Shown: positions 12,462 to 26,142 of the stretch, one piece after another | How the letters are laid out: every line of letters begins with the position of its first letter | How positions within the stretch are numbered: position 1 is the first letter of the stretch | NCBI GenBank assembly: GCA_963924555.1 | Contig: OZ004583.1 | Span: 7,950,582 to 8,014,581, forward strand | Direction: 5' to 3' | DNA length: 64,000 nt | DNA from: Crambe crambe | Lineage: Eukaryota > Porifera > Demospongiae > Poecilosclerida > Crambeidae | Made by a program: the position numbers and the translations under genes | The notes under the pieces: model-generated | Told to the model about the DNA's origin: nothing | Database searches by the model: none | What the model saw: the letters and a program-made list of their open reading frames with translations, nothing else

Positions 12462-15384
12462 AGACGGAGGAGGAGGAGCCATGTTGCCAGGTGGTGGATG
12501 GTCCTCGGTCTTCCTGTGATCTCCCTACATCTGAGCTCACCAATATTCATCGACGGCAGCTGTAAGTTGAAGGGGTGGGTGGGGCTGAATATGTGGTGGG
12601 AGACCCGTTGGGAAACGTGCCCCCATCGGGCCCCTGGAGTATTTGACTTTGTGGGAGTGGCAACTGCAATATGGGTGGGGTTGGCTGGCATGTTAGTTAA
12701 TGAGTAGTTAGTTCATTTTATGTGTGTGTGGGGGAATTCTCTGGTAAGATTATGCATTGCAAGTCCTTAAGATTGTTTTTCAGTATTCACTTGAACAGTG
12801 CACATGCAAGTGTCCTCTCTCTCTCCGTTGGTCTCTCTTGCATTCCTCCTCTCTTCCCTCCACATTCTTGCTTTACTTTTTCCTCTCCTTTTCTCCCCAC
12901 TCCTCTCTCACTTGCTTTTTCCACACTTTCTCCCTTCCCCTGCTCCTTTCTTTCCCTCTCTCTCCTCCTCCTCCTCCTACTCTCCCTCACTCCTTCCCTC
13001 CTCTCTCTCCACTTTACTAGCCTTGCAAACTCTCCTTTCTCTAGCTGGAGCTTCTCAACTCTCTCTTCTTTAGCTATTGGCTCATCAGCTCAAAACACAA
13101 GGCATAAGAGTTTTTTCCTTCTTTTTTTTGTTTGGTATACCTATGCCTTGCATTTTAAGTTGGAAAAGCTTCTATGCTTTTTTCCCTTCTTCTTGCCCAT
13201 AGCTTTAAGCTGAAAAGCTTCAGTGCTTCTTTTTCTTCTTCAGTGCTTTGCCAAGCTGCAGTTTTTTTCATTAATAATACATTATTATTATCATTGGCTA
13301 CAGTATGAAACTTTTATCACATCAGTTGTTTTTTTTGTTTTGTTTTGTTTTATTGGTATATTCGAACCAACCTAAATATCCTGAGGATTTAACATGTGAC
13401 CATCCACTGGCCGCTCATTAAAAAAAAAAAAAAAAAACAACCAAAAAACGAACACTTCCAACTTCTTCAGCTAAGCTCAAACTCTTCCCTTTTTCTCTAA
13501 AGAATCTTCAGCTCTAAAATGTATTGTATCCAGTGATGGTACATGTGGTAGTTTCATGCAGGAAATTTAGGTTGAGTGGTTTTAAGCATATGTAAAGTTC
13601 AAAGGTTATGCTGCTATGGTTACTGAATAATTGTGGTCATATAATTATTATACTGGGTCTGTACTGATCATTGTTTCATAGCCAAGCCTATTGCGTAAAA
13701 GTCAATCTTTTTTTAGAAGTCTTAGTCAGCATTGGTGTGCTTTTTTTCCAGGTGTTAATGAGAAGAGAAGCTGTGCTTTAAGTGGCTTATTTTGGGTGTT
13801 GAACTCAAGAAGCTTAGTCTTGAGCATCGGATAAGTGTGCCTTCTTTTTTTCGGGTTTGAGGGATTTGTGGGGAGTAGCTTAAGGTGGGGGGACAGGAAG
13901 GAAGCGTGAGAGGGGGAGCACGTAGGAGGAAGAGAAGCTTGAGGGATGTGAGGAGCAGGGGGAAGTGGGAAAGAGTGAAGGAAGTGTGCGAGTGGGTTGT
14001 GTGTGGAGATGGCAGAGGAAGGGGAAGCAGGCGTGTGAAAGTGAGAGATGGTGGAAAGGGGGTGAGACCATGAGAGACGAAGGAGTTTAATATTGTGCAC
14101 TGAAGTGAATACTGAAGGTCAATATGATGCCATGACATGCAATGCAATGCAATTTCTGTAATGCAGTTGGTTAATTTGCTGTGTGAACTTGATGTATGCT
14201 TTGTGAATGTGATGCAATGTACATAGCTAGCTTAGCTAGATGCATGTAATACAGTTAGGTCAATGTATGCATTAGGAATGTAAATGCAATGTGTTAACCG
14301 TTGTAATGCAATGTTACCTGCTGGGGGTGCATGGGATATCGTGCATTGTAACTTGGTTTGGGTGTAATGTCCAAGCTGTTGTAATGCAGTAGTGGTAATA
14401 TCTAAGCCATTGTAAATGTAATGCAGTGTAGCTTGGTGGGGATATAATAGCTAGGGTTGGCATGACAACGTTGTATAGGGATAGCCCCTTGTGGGGAGGT
14501 GGGGTTGCTTATTAGCTAGTATTATGCATTTGTGTGTTGGGGGGGGGGGGGGGGGGGGGGGGTTCATATCAGTTGCCACTTGCACAAATCCTTGATCCTC
14601 TCCAGTGAAAGGCCTGCCTACCTTGGGAGCAAAAAGGGCAGCTTGTAAATTCTCCATCTAAACAGTACGTTTTGGGTTTTTTTGTTTGGGGAGGGAATGG
14701 AGGGGGTAGCTAGTCTCCTAGGCTTTTAGGATTTTAGGGAGGGGTAGGGGGTGTAATGCATTTATCTCTTGTGGGGGGAGGGGAGGAGGGAGGGAGGGGG
14801 GTTGGGTGGGTGGGTAGGTGTACTGTTTAACAAGTGATGGAGAATTACAGGTTTGCCTGGCACGCTCATGGGGGTAGTTTCATTAGGGTCGCAGGGTAGG
14901 GAGGGGTGTGACAAGGGTCACACCCCACCAATTTCAGTCCTGCCCCTCTGCCTTTGAATGTTGGTGAGGTGGGACGGGAGATCAAGGAGGGACCAGCCCC
15001 CGCGTGAATCCATCAACCCTGCCACCAGTCCGACTCCCAGGACCCTTCCTGCCACTTGCTCTGCTGCTAGTCGGCCCTCAATCTGCTGCAGGTCAGCCCT
15101 CAATCTGCTACAGGTCAGCCTTTTATTCTGCTGGTCAGACTCGTACTCTTGCCCTCACTCTGCTCCCTTGATCTGCAGCTGCTGGTCGGCCCTTATTCTG
15201 CTGATCTAATTGCATCTTCATGCTCTCAAGAGCTGATGAAATAATTACGAAACTCTAGCTACTTTACCATAGACTGTTTACCCTCTTATGATCTCAATGG
15301 CCATTTCAATGTATCATGACACTATTTTGGTGTTTGTGATGATACTCCTTCAAATAATAAAGGCTATAAGCCTTCATCCTAAAT

Positions 15385-15560
15385 GTCAAACCATGGAGAA
15401 CTGTTACCTTTTCTTGGCGAAGCCTTCATTCTCCTAATGTCAGAAACCATGGCAACTGTTGCTAAGCTTTCATTCTCCATAATTGAAATGGCGACTGTTG
15501 CGTTTTCTTCATTCTCCATATTGATCAGAGACCATGGCGACTGTTGCCTGCACCACTCAA
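15385..15560. repeat. short tandem repeat, unit about 45-55 bp
   Basis: Three to four degenerate copies of a unit containing ACCATGGCGACTGTTGC and TTCATTCTCCATA. Confidence 0.7.
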
Positions 15561-15586
15561 CTCTTACTCTCACTCTCTCTATCAAT

Positions 15587-15589
<3 letters not shown>

Positions 15590-15640
<51 letters not shown>

Positions 15641-15708
15641 CTCACTCTCTCTATCAATCTCTCTCTCTCTCTCTCACTCTCTCTCTCTCTATCAATCTCT
15701 CTCTCCAC
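15590..15708. repeat. (CT)n microsatellite
   Basis: Long CT runs broken by TATCAAT and TTTCTTTCTCA. Confidence 0.95.
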
Positions 15709-16019
15709 CATAAGGTCAGGTGATGGGAGGATGTAGCGGATGTTGGTTGAGGTGGAAACATGAATGTGAGTCAAAAATAAGAGCTGGTCGTGTTGATACA
15801 ATTCAAAAATGATTTCAAGGGGTATTATTTTGATTACAGGGAATCGTTTCTGGTGGTGGTTTTTTTTTCTTGTTACACTCTAGGCCTTGATTCATGCAAT
15901 ATTCAATCATCTGAAAAAAATATAAAAACAACAAAAAAAAGACACGAAAAAAATAAAGAGATAAGCAAAAATTACAAAAAAAGAACTATTTACTCTGTGT
16001 GTGTGGTGAGAGTGTGATA

Positions 16020-16440
16020 TTTATGCTTTAAACTTGTGTGAGTGGTGAGAGAGCTGGTATATATGCCTTAATCTGGAGTGTGGTGAAAGAATTTTTCGAA
16101 TTTGAGTGTGTGGTGAGAAATTGTGTGATTTAAACTTTGAGTGAGATTTTTTGCAAGTTAGACTTCAAGTGTGGTGGGATAAAAAATTGTGAGTGAGAGT
16201 GTGGTGTGAGTGAGGGAGTGTGGTGAGAGAAAAAATTGTGAGTGAGGGAGTGTGGTGAGAGAAAAAATTGTGTGAGTGAGGGAGTGTGGTGAGAGAAAAA
16301 ATTGTGAGTGAGGGAGTGTGGTGAGAAAAAATTGTGCGATTGAGTGTGGTGAGAGAAAAAAATTGTGCGAGTGAGAGTGGTGGGAGAAAAAATTGTGCTA
16401 GTGAGTGTGTGGTGGGAGAAAAACTGAATGAGAGTGCGGA
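16020..16440. repeat. minisatellite, unit about 30-35 bp
   Basis: About ten copies of GTGAGTGAGGGAGTGTGGTG followed by AGAGAAAAAATT, with variable length. Confidence 0.85.
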
Positions 16441-17108
16441 GAGAATTTTTTCATGTGCGAGTTATGCATTGCATGCTTTTTAAAAAAATCCCCTTCTCTT
16501 ATCTCTTTTTATTTTCATTTCCTCTTCTTCGTGTCAAGACTTTCTCTTCCTTCACTCTTATCTTGCTTTCTTCTAATTTCATGCTTTTACCTCTTCAAAC
16601 CGAGGTTTACCTCTTCAAATTTCATGCTTTTACCTCTTCGAATTGAGGTTTACCTCTTCAAATTTCATGCTACTTGCCAATAATTAAAAAAAACCTTTTG
16701 TGGTTGAAAGCAAAGCCTGACCTAATTGCCAATAATAACTATAGCTTGGAAATATTTGCCTCTTATTTGCCAATAACTTCGTTTGATTCATTGCCTCTTG
16801 CTAATGATATGTAATTAAACTTGGAAAATATTTCATCGCCTCTTTGAGGCTAATCAAACTTGGAAAATACTTTCTTCATGCCAATTGCACTTTCTTTCTT
16901 TTTTTGGAAAAATATCTCCTTCATTGCCTCTTTTGAAACCACCTATATTGCTTTCTTTCTGAGCGTTGTCATACAAAACCTTTGAATTACAAGGTTAATA
17001 ATCTAATCAATCTAAGTGCTTTTTGAGCAGCAAAAATTTTTTTCATAACTTGAATGTGCATATATAACTATACTGGAGTTGGTGCGCGCACGAAATGGAA
17101 CGTGTTGA

Positions 17109-17279
17109 AAGTCTGCACATGTTGAGATCCTTGTAGCTGTGCCTGCCCAAGTTCTTCCGAGTTTTTTCAAGGAGGCAGAACCAACTGTTACAGAATCAAG
17201 TGCTAAAAACGACTGGTCCAAATGTGATGATCGCTCCATCCCTGCCACCCCTAACCCCCTACCACCTCCTCTTCACTCT
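17109..17279 (+). other. exon-like open block
   Basis: From an AG acceptor near 17108 an open frame reads through to the donor CACTCTG|GTAAGT at about 17280 and encodes a short Pro-rich, acidic segment with KNDWSKCDD in the middle. It has the look of a coding exon but no partner exon or family is recognised. Confidence 0.25.
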
Positions 17280-18691
17280 GTAAGTATTTTCAAAATAATT
17301 ATTATAATTTCATGATGTATTGACATTTTGGCCGGGACCAGAGTTTGAAGCATCTATATTATTATCAAAGTCACATTTCATCCATCCATTGTCTAACTCA
17401 ATCCATGAACATTTGCCATGCTAAATCCATCAATATAATAGGTCCTGGCCTGGCATTGAACTTCATAATAACTATAAATTGTAACATCGTATTTTTAACA
17501 TGTTATCATTTTCAATGTCTTAATGGCCACTCAATGGGTCCCATATTTTTTTCCCCCCTATCCTTAAACTTTATCATGCTTATATTGTATGCCTTTATAA
17601 TATTCAGAGTAACATTTCTTAACATTCCACCACTGCCATTAATGGACCGTATTTAACGGGTCCCTTATTTCAGTCCTTTTGGACTTTTTCTCATACTTAA
17701 CATAATCTGTGTAATGTCATATAACATCATGTGTCAGCATCTTGACATGTCTCGTGTAATGTCATGTAACATTGTGTAACCACCTTGACATGTATACCTG
17801 TTCATCACGTCAAACATCGGAAGCACAAATTGGTTACGAGAGATTATGTGGGGGGGGGGGGGGGGTAAAGTATCAAAAATGGCCACTAGCTAAGCAAGTA
17901 GTTCTCACTATTATTATACTCTTTGACTTGCTCGTTTCATTGAAACCAATGGCTTCTGTTTCCCATTAATTATCCTTAATAATATTGTACTCTATGGCCT
18001 TTTCTTTCATGTTTTTTTTTCATAATGCTAACATTGGGCGCTTGATTGCTTCCTATTTTGGTGCAGTTACTGCATTTCCCTCATCAGAAATTCTTTTTCT
18101 GACTATTATGATAATTATACTTTTCCTAATTATCCTTAATATTGTTTTCATTTATTTTATATAATGCTAACATTGGGTGCTTGATTGGTTCCTATTTTTG
18201 GTGCAGTTGCTGCATTTCTCTTGGAAATTCTTTTTCTGGGGTGTGTTGACCATTCCCCCTTATCTGGGGTTTTTTTTGTTTGTTTGTTCTCTACAAACTC
18301 CTCCACATTCCTCTGCACTGTATCACATTGATTAAAATTAATATCAGAAGACATTCAAACTTGCTCATCTTTGAACTACATATGCCTTCCTGCCTCAATA
18401 ATCCATCTATCCATTATTCTGAATCATTTGCAGAAGCCTCGTCATCAAAGAGTGACTTTGAAAACTTTAGGAATAGGCTCTCTAACATCTACTTGTTCTC
18501 ATCAAAGTACTAACAAATAACCATGAGTAATAAAAGATCAGGATGAGTACAAGACGAGATATCCTGCCTTAACGACCAACTGTAGTCGCTAATAATAACA
18601 AGATTGACATTCTAGAAACTCAAGATGCTTGGCTTGCAGATAAAGCTGGAGATTTTCGGAATGCTGGAATATATTAATAGTAAAAAAATAA

Positions 18692-18940
18692 TGTTACCTC
18701 AGACAGAGGACTGAAAGTAAGTTTGAAATAATTCAGCAATGGATCGGCAGAGACTTTGAAATAATGCATGTGGAGATGACCAGTTCACTAATAAAACATT
18801 TGAGTATCAATATAGTTTTGAACGAAACTAGACCCTCTACAGAAATGAGAGATCTTTTGGACCAATACCTCCCCCATGGCTCTGTTGCAAGTGATGGGTC
18901 TGCCAGCAGCCAGAGGACTTCCCGACATCACAATCGATAA
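18692..18940 (+). other. exon-like open block ending in a stop
   Basis: An open frame of about 80 codons ends at TAA 18938-18940. It contains KFEIIQQWIGRDFEIMHVEM and later MRDLLDQYLPHGSVASDGS. Its composition looks coding rather than random. Upstream splicing is unclear and the family is unknown; it may be a retroelement scrap. Confidence 0.25.
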
Positions 18941-20400
18941 TAAGCATTCTGCCACTGTTAGTACGACCTTGCTCGATAATCAAGTTAATGTGTGGATCAA
19001 ATCTTCCTTCTCTTTTTTTTTTGTTCTGTTTTTTTTGTTGTTTTTTTCATGTCTAATTTACCTTATTTAATTTATACAAATTTGATGGCCTGAAGGTTAA
19101 TTCGGAAAGCCCCACTTTAATCTTTCTAACCATTTTGTGCTAAAGATGCCCTTGACTAAAGAAAATCACTATTTCAGTAACTCTTAAAGAAAGCATATTA
19201 TTCCAAATCATGTAATCATTTATTTCAACCTCATCTGATCCTTATACAGCTGGGACTAGCTGTCTATGCACATTAAACTAAGATGGTCCTTTATAGATTT
19301 GTATATTTTCTTTTTTCCTCATCTCAGAATAGGGCTAGGGGGTGAACAGGGTGGAGCAAGAGAATCGAAATGAGGACCAGTCAAAGTCTTGCATGAAAAG
19401 AATTTCATCTTTGATACAGATAAAGGAGGCAAGTTAGTCCTGTATATATAGTTGCAAACTGTCTTCTCGTTAAACAAGGGAAGACCTCTTCCTTTATAAT
19501 CTGGTAAATCTTCCAAGTTGTTTCTTAAACTGCTCAAAAGGCATCTCTCTTCCATGGTTCAGGGTTCAATCTAATGAAGATTCTTGGCAAATAAATCTTT
19601 AATGCAGACTAGAGGAACCGAATTTAATTTCTAGCTCTCTCTTCTGGTGTTTGATGAGAATTGAGCATTAGTTACAGCAATTATAGTGAATGATCAGTGA
19701 ATAGGCCAAACAGGTTCAGTACATTACCTTATTGAAGCCCTCCAAATGTGAGACGATATTTCACACCTTGCTTCTTTTTCAGCACGATTTGTGAAATGCT
19801 ACACAAGTCCAACATAATTCTTAGTCAAGGATTGTCGCCTAAGTCATAATTTTAATACCTTTTCCACATATAACGTCCCACCAATGAGGTGATTCACACC
19901 TTTTTCATATACCTTCTATTGGTTAAATGCCTTCTTGTAAAAAGAGATCTCTTTCTCTTCATTCAAGCTCATTGGAGTTTGTTTCATAGAACATTGAACT
20001 GGTGATTTATCTCTTCCTCCATCGTCAAAAAAAGGTTGAGTGATGTTTCATTTCCCTCTTTATCGTCAATGAAACTGTTGGAGTATTCTTGAATGACCCT
20101 CTGTGGTCCTCTCAGCTCCCCTTCCCTACTCTTACTATATCTGGTTCACTCCTCCTTCGTTGCGTATCCTTGCCATCTACTGCACCCCCTTCTCCTTCAA
20201 GCCTTCTCTCTTGGGGTGTGCTGGCTCAAATCGTTTCTTAGCACTTCTTGTTGGCCAAAAAAAAAAAAAAAAAAAAAGCACCAACTCCAAAAAAGTGCAT
20301 TGAAGGTGACCAGCTCTTATTATTCAATGTTATTTTGAATGTACATGTATTGTTTGCTAACTCTGAACTCTGTTTCATGTACGAGTTCTTTTTTTTTTCA
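18941..20400. other. stretch with no recognised gene
   Basis: Only a T tract near 19012-19045 and an A tract at 20257-20277 stand out. Minus-strand frames around 19320-19560 are broken. Confidence 0.4.
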
Positions 20401-21860
20401 GCAGGTATGGAAATATTTGAAAGGCCTTAGTGGGTCACAGTGGATGGTATGCTTGTACTGTCAAATGTTAAAGGAGGATGTAATCCACAATTGCCTGGCC
20501 TATAATATTGTGAAAATGTTTAATGGAGAATATAATTCAAATATCTTCTTTTTCAGGAGTTGGCATCATTGCCTGGCCTATATCATCAAATGTTAACGAA
20601 AAATGTACTCAAATATCTTCTTTTTCAGGAGTTCGGCACTGGCAAATTTCAATGGCGGATGTAATTCAAATCTGGTATCATTGCCTGGTCTGTATTGTTA
20701 AAATGTTAATGGAAGATGCAATTCAATAGAAGACACTTTTTTTCAGGAGTTGGGGTATTGTTAAATTGATGTTAATGGATGCCTGACCCATACTGTCAAA
20801 TGTTAATGGAAGATGTGATTCCATATCTTCTTTTACAGGAATTGGGTATCATTGCCTGGCCTATATTTGTCAAAATGTTAATGGAGGATGTAATGTAATT
20901 CAAATATCTTCCTTTTCAGCCTATAATTGTAATGTAATTCAAATATCTCCTTTAAGAATTAGGCACAATTGCCTGGCCTATAATTTATTGTTAAATGTTA
21001 ACGGAGGATGTAATGTAATATTGCCTGGCCTATGTTAATGGAGAATATAATTCGAATATCTATCAGGAATTGGGTATTGTTAAATTAGATGCTTGGGTAT
21101 CATTGCCTGGCCAAATGTTGATGTAATTCAAACATCTATTCCAGCACCCCATTATGAAATGTAATGGAGGACAGTTTCTTTTTGTAGCCCATAATGTGAA
21201 ATGTTGTATGCTTTTTTTCTTCTTCAAGAATTAAGCATTATTGCTAGCCTATGTGAAAGTGTGAGTGAAATACAATCTATAGCATTGCTTCTTTTTCAGA
21301 AGTTCAGGTCACCTGGCCCAAAGTGTGAAATATCAATGGTGTTGACACAACTGATTCTTAAATGTGAATGAGGGACTATCTAATTTAGTATAATTTCCTA
21401 GGATGCTGTGACCTAAATGGTCTTTGATAGTGCAGTTACAAGTGAAGCACATCACTTCATGTTCTTTGCACACTTTAAGGGGTTGGCATCATTGCCTGGC
21501 CTTTATTGCCATCCTCAACACAGAGTTGCGTTCGTTCACCTTGCGCAAGAAATGCCTCCCCATCTCTATAAGGCAATTGGGGAGCTTTCTTATATATATA
21601 GCTGAGTGTTGCAACCTCTGGGAGATGGGAATAAAGGTCATCCGGGTATCATTGCCTGGCCAAATGTTAATGGAGGATGTAATTCAAACATCTATATACT
21701 CCAGCACCCCATTGTGAAATGTAATGGAGGACAGTTTCTTTTTGTAGCCCATATTTTCTTCAAGAATTAAGCATTATTGCTAGCTTATGTGAAAGTGCGA
21801 GTGAAATACAATCTAACATTGCTTCTTTTTCAGAAGTTCAGGTCACCTGGCCCAAAGTGT
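20400..21860. repeat. degenerate tandem repeat array
   Basis: Many copies of a unit with ATTGCCTGGCC, AATGTTAATGGAGGATGTAA, TTCAAATATCTTC and TTTTTCAGGAGTTGG. Units are about 60-130 bp and drift. A longer block at about 21090-21340 is repeated at about 21640-21890 (shared CAGCACCCCATT, AATGGAGGACAG and AAGAATTAAGCATTATTGC words), so the array itself was partly duplicated. Confidence 0.75.
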
Positions 21861-22300
21861 GAAATATCAATGGTGTTGACACAACTGCTTCTCTTTTGCC
21901 TAGGTCATTGTGAATGAGAGACCATCTAATCAGTATAATTTTCCTAGGTTGCTTGATGCACTATTTGCAGAAGTAAATTGCTGCACTGATTGATAATAGG
22001 CTGACTGCCACTCCCAATCCTACATACAATAATGACAAAAGATGTCAATTCCACCAGTTAAGTTTGTCTCTTCACCTCGGAAAGTTGCACTTACCGATAT
22101 TTGTAATCCCATTTCCAATATTCTTGCCAACACTTTCTCCTACAATAAGTTTCAACAGTGTTGCCTTATAAATCTAAGCACCCTACATAGCAAGAACCCC
22201 AGGTAAGGAGATCAACAATGGGATAACGGTTGCTGGCAAAGAGATAAGTGGTGAATCCAAAATACTGGTACGTAATGTATACCCTTTTTTAGCAAGCATA

Positions 22301-22812
22301 TTAGGAAAAGAGATTAACAGTGGGATTTAAAATGCTGGTATGCAAGTGTAAATGACTTGACACCTTCCACATTTGTAACCCGGCCTTCTCTAATTTCAAG
22401 AAGCCACTAGCTACATACCCAGTCACTTGAGGTAGGGATGGAAATTTGCCAGTCACCATAACTTCATTTCCAACCTCGGACACACCACTACAATATTCAT
22501 GTTTAGTTTTCTTCTGCAGGACTTCTTTCAAGTTTTTATCAAACTTGTAAATGTTTTTGCCACTCCAACATTCATCAAAATAGATGTTATCTCATTATCG
22601 ACAGCTACACTGGAGAGATTACCAAACTTATGATCAGATTGTTTGATGCTTATTAACTTTTTCCCGTCCTTGTCCAACACAACTACATCTCCATAATACT
22701 CTGCGACAACCATCTCTCCCTTTGAGTTAAAGGCTATACTGGATGGTTCATTCAGTCCAGGGATGATCTTAACAGGCTTGCCAATGTTAATTGGATGAAT
22801 GGAGACAAACAC
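22301..22812 (-). pseudogene. NHL-repeat protein fragment with a frameshift
   Basis: Reading right to left, the frame gives GLNEPSSIAFNSKGEMVVAE, VVVLDKDGKKL and FGNLSSVAVDNE, the pattern of NHL beta-propeller blades (as in TRIM/NHL ligases). Near 22590 the frame must shift by one base to continue as YFDECWSGKNIYKFDKNL and KTKHEYCSGVSEVGNEV. No start codon context, RING or B-box is seen nearby. It is probably a duplicated and decayed scrap of a TRIM-NHL-like gene; sponges have many. Confidence 0.6.
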
Positions 22813-23489
22813 AGGGAAGGGACTACTAAGCTATTCCATGTTTGCAGGATGGTTTGTTTTTTTTAAAGGTTAAAGTTCAAGTTATGATCCTTGCAATAAT
22901 CCTCTCATTTAGATTAAGTGTAATTAATTAATCCATTCCTTTAGGTATTAGAGATCCAGTTCTCCAAATCTTGATCGATTATAATCAGCATCATGGAACT
23001 CTCTCACTGGTCAACTGGTCGTGGAATTCAAAAAAAAGATGAGTTTTTTTGATATTTAAAGCTACACAGCTGCTTTCACTTGTCCCCTGGAATTGACTTC
23101 CAAGAAGCAGTGCACAAAGTGATCAAGTTAGAAATAGTTACGAGGACTAAGGGGGGACAAGTGACTGCAATAGTATTAGGTGCAGAGTTTTAGTGGAGTT
23201 GCCAACAAAGTTGAGCATTAGTTCATTGTTGAATTGTACAGTGGTACCTCGGACATGTAGGGGGGGGGGGGGGGAACCTTATAAAATACATGCTATTCAT
23301 AATGGATGATCTGTGTCTCTGCAAAATGCGCATGCTTTGAACCATGCAGGCAAAGAAAGAAAAAAAAAAAGCAAAAATAACTCTACCACCATCACCTTAT
23401 CAATGGGTCAGCTCAAATTCATAATTTAGTTCACCTATGTATGTATATTGGAAGTCATTCCTACATCTTGTGGTGGCTTTTAAAAAGAT

Positions 23490-24280
23490 GGTCATGTGAC
23501 TGTCATTCGTGTTGCATTCCTACATTATTGCAATAAATATTGTTCTGTTATTCCTACATTTGTCACATGTTAGTCATGTGACTCAAGTTCTGCCATTCCT
23601 ACATTATTGCAATAAATATGTATCATATGTTAGTCATGTGACTCAAGTTTTGCCATTCCTATATTGTTGGCATCACATGTTAGTCATGTGACTCAAGTTT
23701 TGCCATTCCTACATTGTTGGTATCACATGTTAGTCATGTGACTCAAGTTTTGCCATTCCTACATTGTTGTTTGTATCACATGTTAGTCATGTGACTCGAG
23801 TTTTGCCATTCCTACATTGTTGTTTGTATCACATGTTAGTCATGTGACTCAAGTTTTGCCATTCCTACATTGTTGGTATCACATGTTAGTGAGTTTTGCC
23901 ATTCCTACATTGTTGTTTGTATCACATGTTAGTCATGTGACTCGAGTTTTGCCATTCCTACATTGTTGTTTGTATCACATGTTAGTCATGTGACTCAAGT
24001 TTTGCCATTCCTACATTGTTGGTATCACATGTTAGTGAGTTTTGCCATTCCTACATTGTTGTTTGTATCACATGTTAGTCGTGTGACTCGAGTTTTGCCA
24101 TTCCTACATTGTTGTTTGTATCACACGTTAGTCGTGTGAGTCCTGTTAGGTGCATGTGCACACAATTACAAGTCAATTGAGTTATTCCTACATAAGTTGG
24201 GTGAATGTCACATGTTAATCGTGTGACCAAAGTCATTCCTACATAGTGAATATCACATTAGTTAGTCATGTAACTAAAAA
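23490..24280. repeat. minisatellite, unit about 50-55 bp, with palindromic core
   Basis: About 13 copies of a unit with GCCATTCCTACATTGTTG, optional TTTG, then TATCACATGTTAGTCATGTG and ACTCAAGTT. The CACATG...CATGTG pair makes each unit able to form a small hairpin. Longer (about 55 bp) and shorter units alternate. Confidence 0.9.
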
Positions 24281-24299
24281 AAGTAATTCCTCACATTGG

Positions 24300-26140
24300 G
24301 TGTCATTCCTACATGAAAAAAAAAAAAAAAAGGTTTATCTCATGGTACAGACGTACAAAAACCCTTGTGGCATTATCGGAAAGATAAAAGGTTTTGCATG
24401 TCATGATTTAAAGATATGCCTGGTAATTTTTACGTGGTAATTGGTATACCTAGTCATGTTTTTAAAGGTATAAATGGCAATCATTTTAATGGTAGTATTT
24501 CCTTTAAAAAAGTATGCAATCAATGTTTTATGGTGTTGAGGTTGTTCTCATGATGATACATGTATGTAGTCTGGCATAGCTGCCCCTCGTGCAATAAGAC
24601 CAAAGGGTCTGGTGATTCCAGCATACTGGACCAGTTCTTGTGGAATTCAATTATCACCTTGTGCATGCATATTCCAAATTACTTGTAATTTACATGCAGG
24701 CTTTCAGTCTTGTGTCTCTAACGCTTGGCTGCCTCCCTATCCAGACGTGGTCAGATCTAAGTCATTATACTGATTTTGAAGCTTGCAAGGCTTTTAATCT
24801 GTTGTATCCTAACACTTGGGCTTTTAGTCTGTCATATCATTGTTGTATTAAGTCTTAGCTGCCTCCTATGCAGCTTTCAAATCACTTGAACGGCCATCAT
24901 ATCTTACGTGGTCGGGTTTTTGTAGTGAAATAATGTTGTGTGGTTAGTTAATCAGCCAGCACCAGATTCTGGCGCTAGAACTGATCTGGTATGCATGCTG
25001 GAGTCACCAGACCCCTTCCCTTGGGTTGGTAAAGGGTCGGCTATGCCAGATTAACATGTATGGTATCAAGAACCATTTAGTTGGTTCTTCCTCAGTCAAT
25101 TCTTGTGAGATGTATTTGCTCAAGGAACTCCTCAGAACAAGTACGTGGCTCTATTATGTAGCCATACTCACCTGGTTTTCTTTTTTTTGTTTGTTTTTTG
25201 TTTTGTTTTTTATATGAAAAGAATATTGATCTGACCCAGCAGCTGGATTGAGTAACTTAAGTCATTCCCATACCTCACATGGTCTTAATTTAAGCAAAGA
25301 ACAATACAATCTTTTTATACACAAATAAAACAACAATCTTCATTGACATAGTTAATGTGTAGAGGTACCACTGTTTTAATCATAGTTATGTTAGCTATAA
25401 TTATTTGACTTATCCTTTGACTTCACTAACTTTGATCTTGTCCCAGTCCCTTAGATATGTGAGGATTGAAGGAGAGGCAGGAGTTCACCAGTTTTCTAGA
25501 GATTTGAACATAGTCACGAACATTAAATGAACAGCTAGCATTTGAACAACTTGCAACTATATATTACAGTATTTAATGCCTTCTATATTATTGTTCATTC
25601 TGTGGATGGAGATAAAATGAATTTATCAGTTTCACCTGTTACTATTAACATAGATAGTATATTACCGGGGCGGTATTATATAAAATCCAATTCCCTTTAT
25701 TCAATGGGCATGGGTCGGGCATAAATTGAATCGAAACTCCGCCCCTCATTCACGCATGTGCACACTTTCTTTGCATCAAGCAAGAAAAAAATGGCGCAAA
25801 ATAATTGAGGGTTGGAGTATGAAAGATCATTTCAATTGGGGGGGGGGGGCACATGCCCCCTGTGCCCCAGTGTTTCCTCTGCCTCTGATGATGATAGACT
25901 ACTATCAACTCGGAGATTTAGATTCACCAATCCATCTACTGGTAGACTCTATTTCAGCATCTTCGACCTCCAAGTATAGCTCAGCAATAACACAACACCT
26001 TGACTGGTTGATAAAATTAATGATTGAACGGCTGTGCTATTGGAGAACTATTCTTCTTTCATCTGTCCCTGCATACACATAGAAGAATGGACTCTATACA
26101 TAGCTAAAACCATAAAAGAGAGGGAAAAAAGACCAGGAAC
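24300..26140. other. stretch with no recognised gene
   Basis: A-tract at 24316-24331 and a G tract at 25838-25849 followed by GCACATGCCCC and TTTCCTCTGCCTCTGATG, a dispersed repeat end. No coding exons are supported. Confidence 0.4.
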
Positions 26141-26142
26141 AA

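Larger units (their letters stand above)
12462..17090. other. low-complexity region without recognised genes
   Basis: Pyrimidine-rich sequence at 12800-13060, a purine-rich block at 13880-14070, spaced ATGCAATG words at 14130-14430, a 24-base G tract at 14539-14562, a G-rich block at 14690-14820, then the repeats listed separately. Open frames follow composition and look non-coding. Confidence 0.5.

Noticed and set aside
11875..12691. Minus-strand frames rich in Ser/Pro/Leu
   Set aside because: Shadows of the purine-rich last exon of the same plus-strand gene.
23490..24280. CRISPR-like regular repeats
   Set aside because: Animal minisatellite with no unique spacers and no cas genes.
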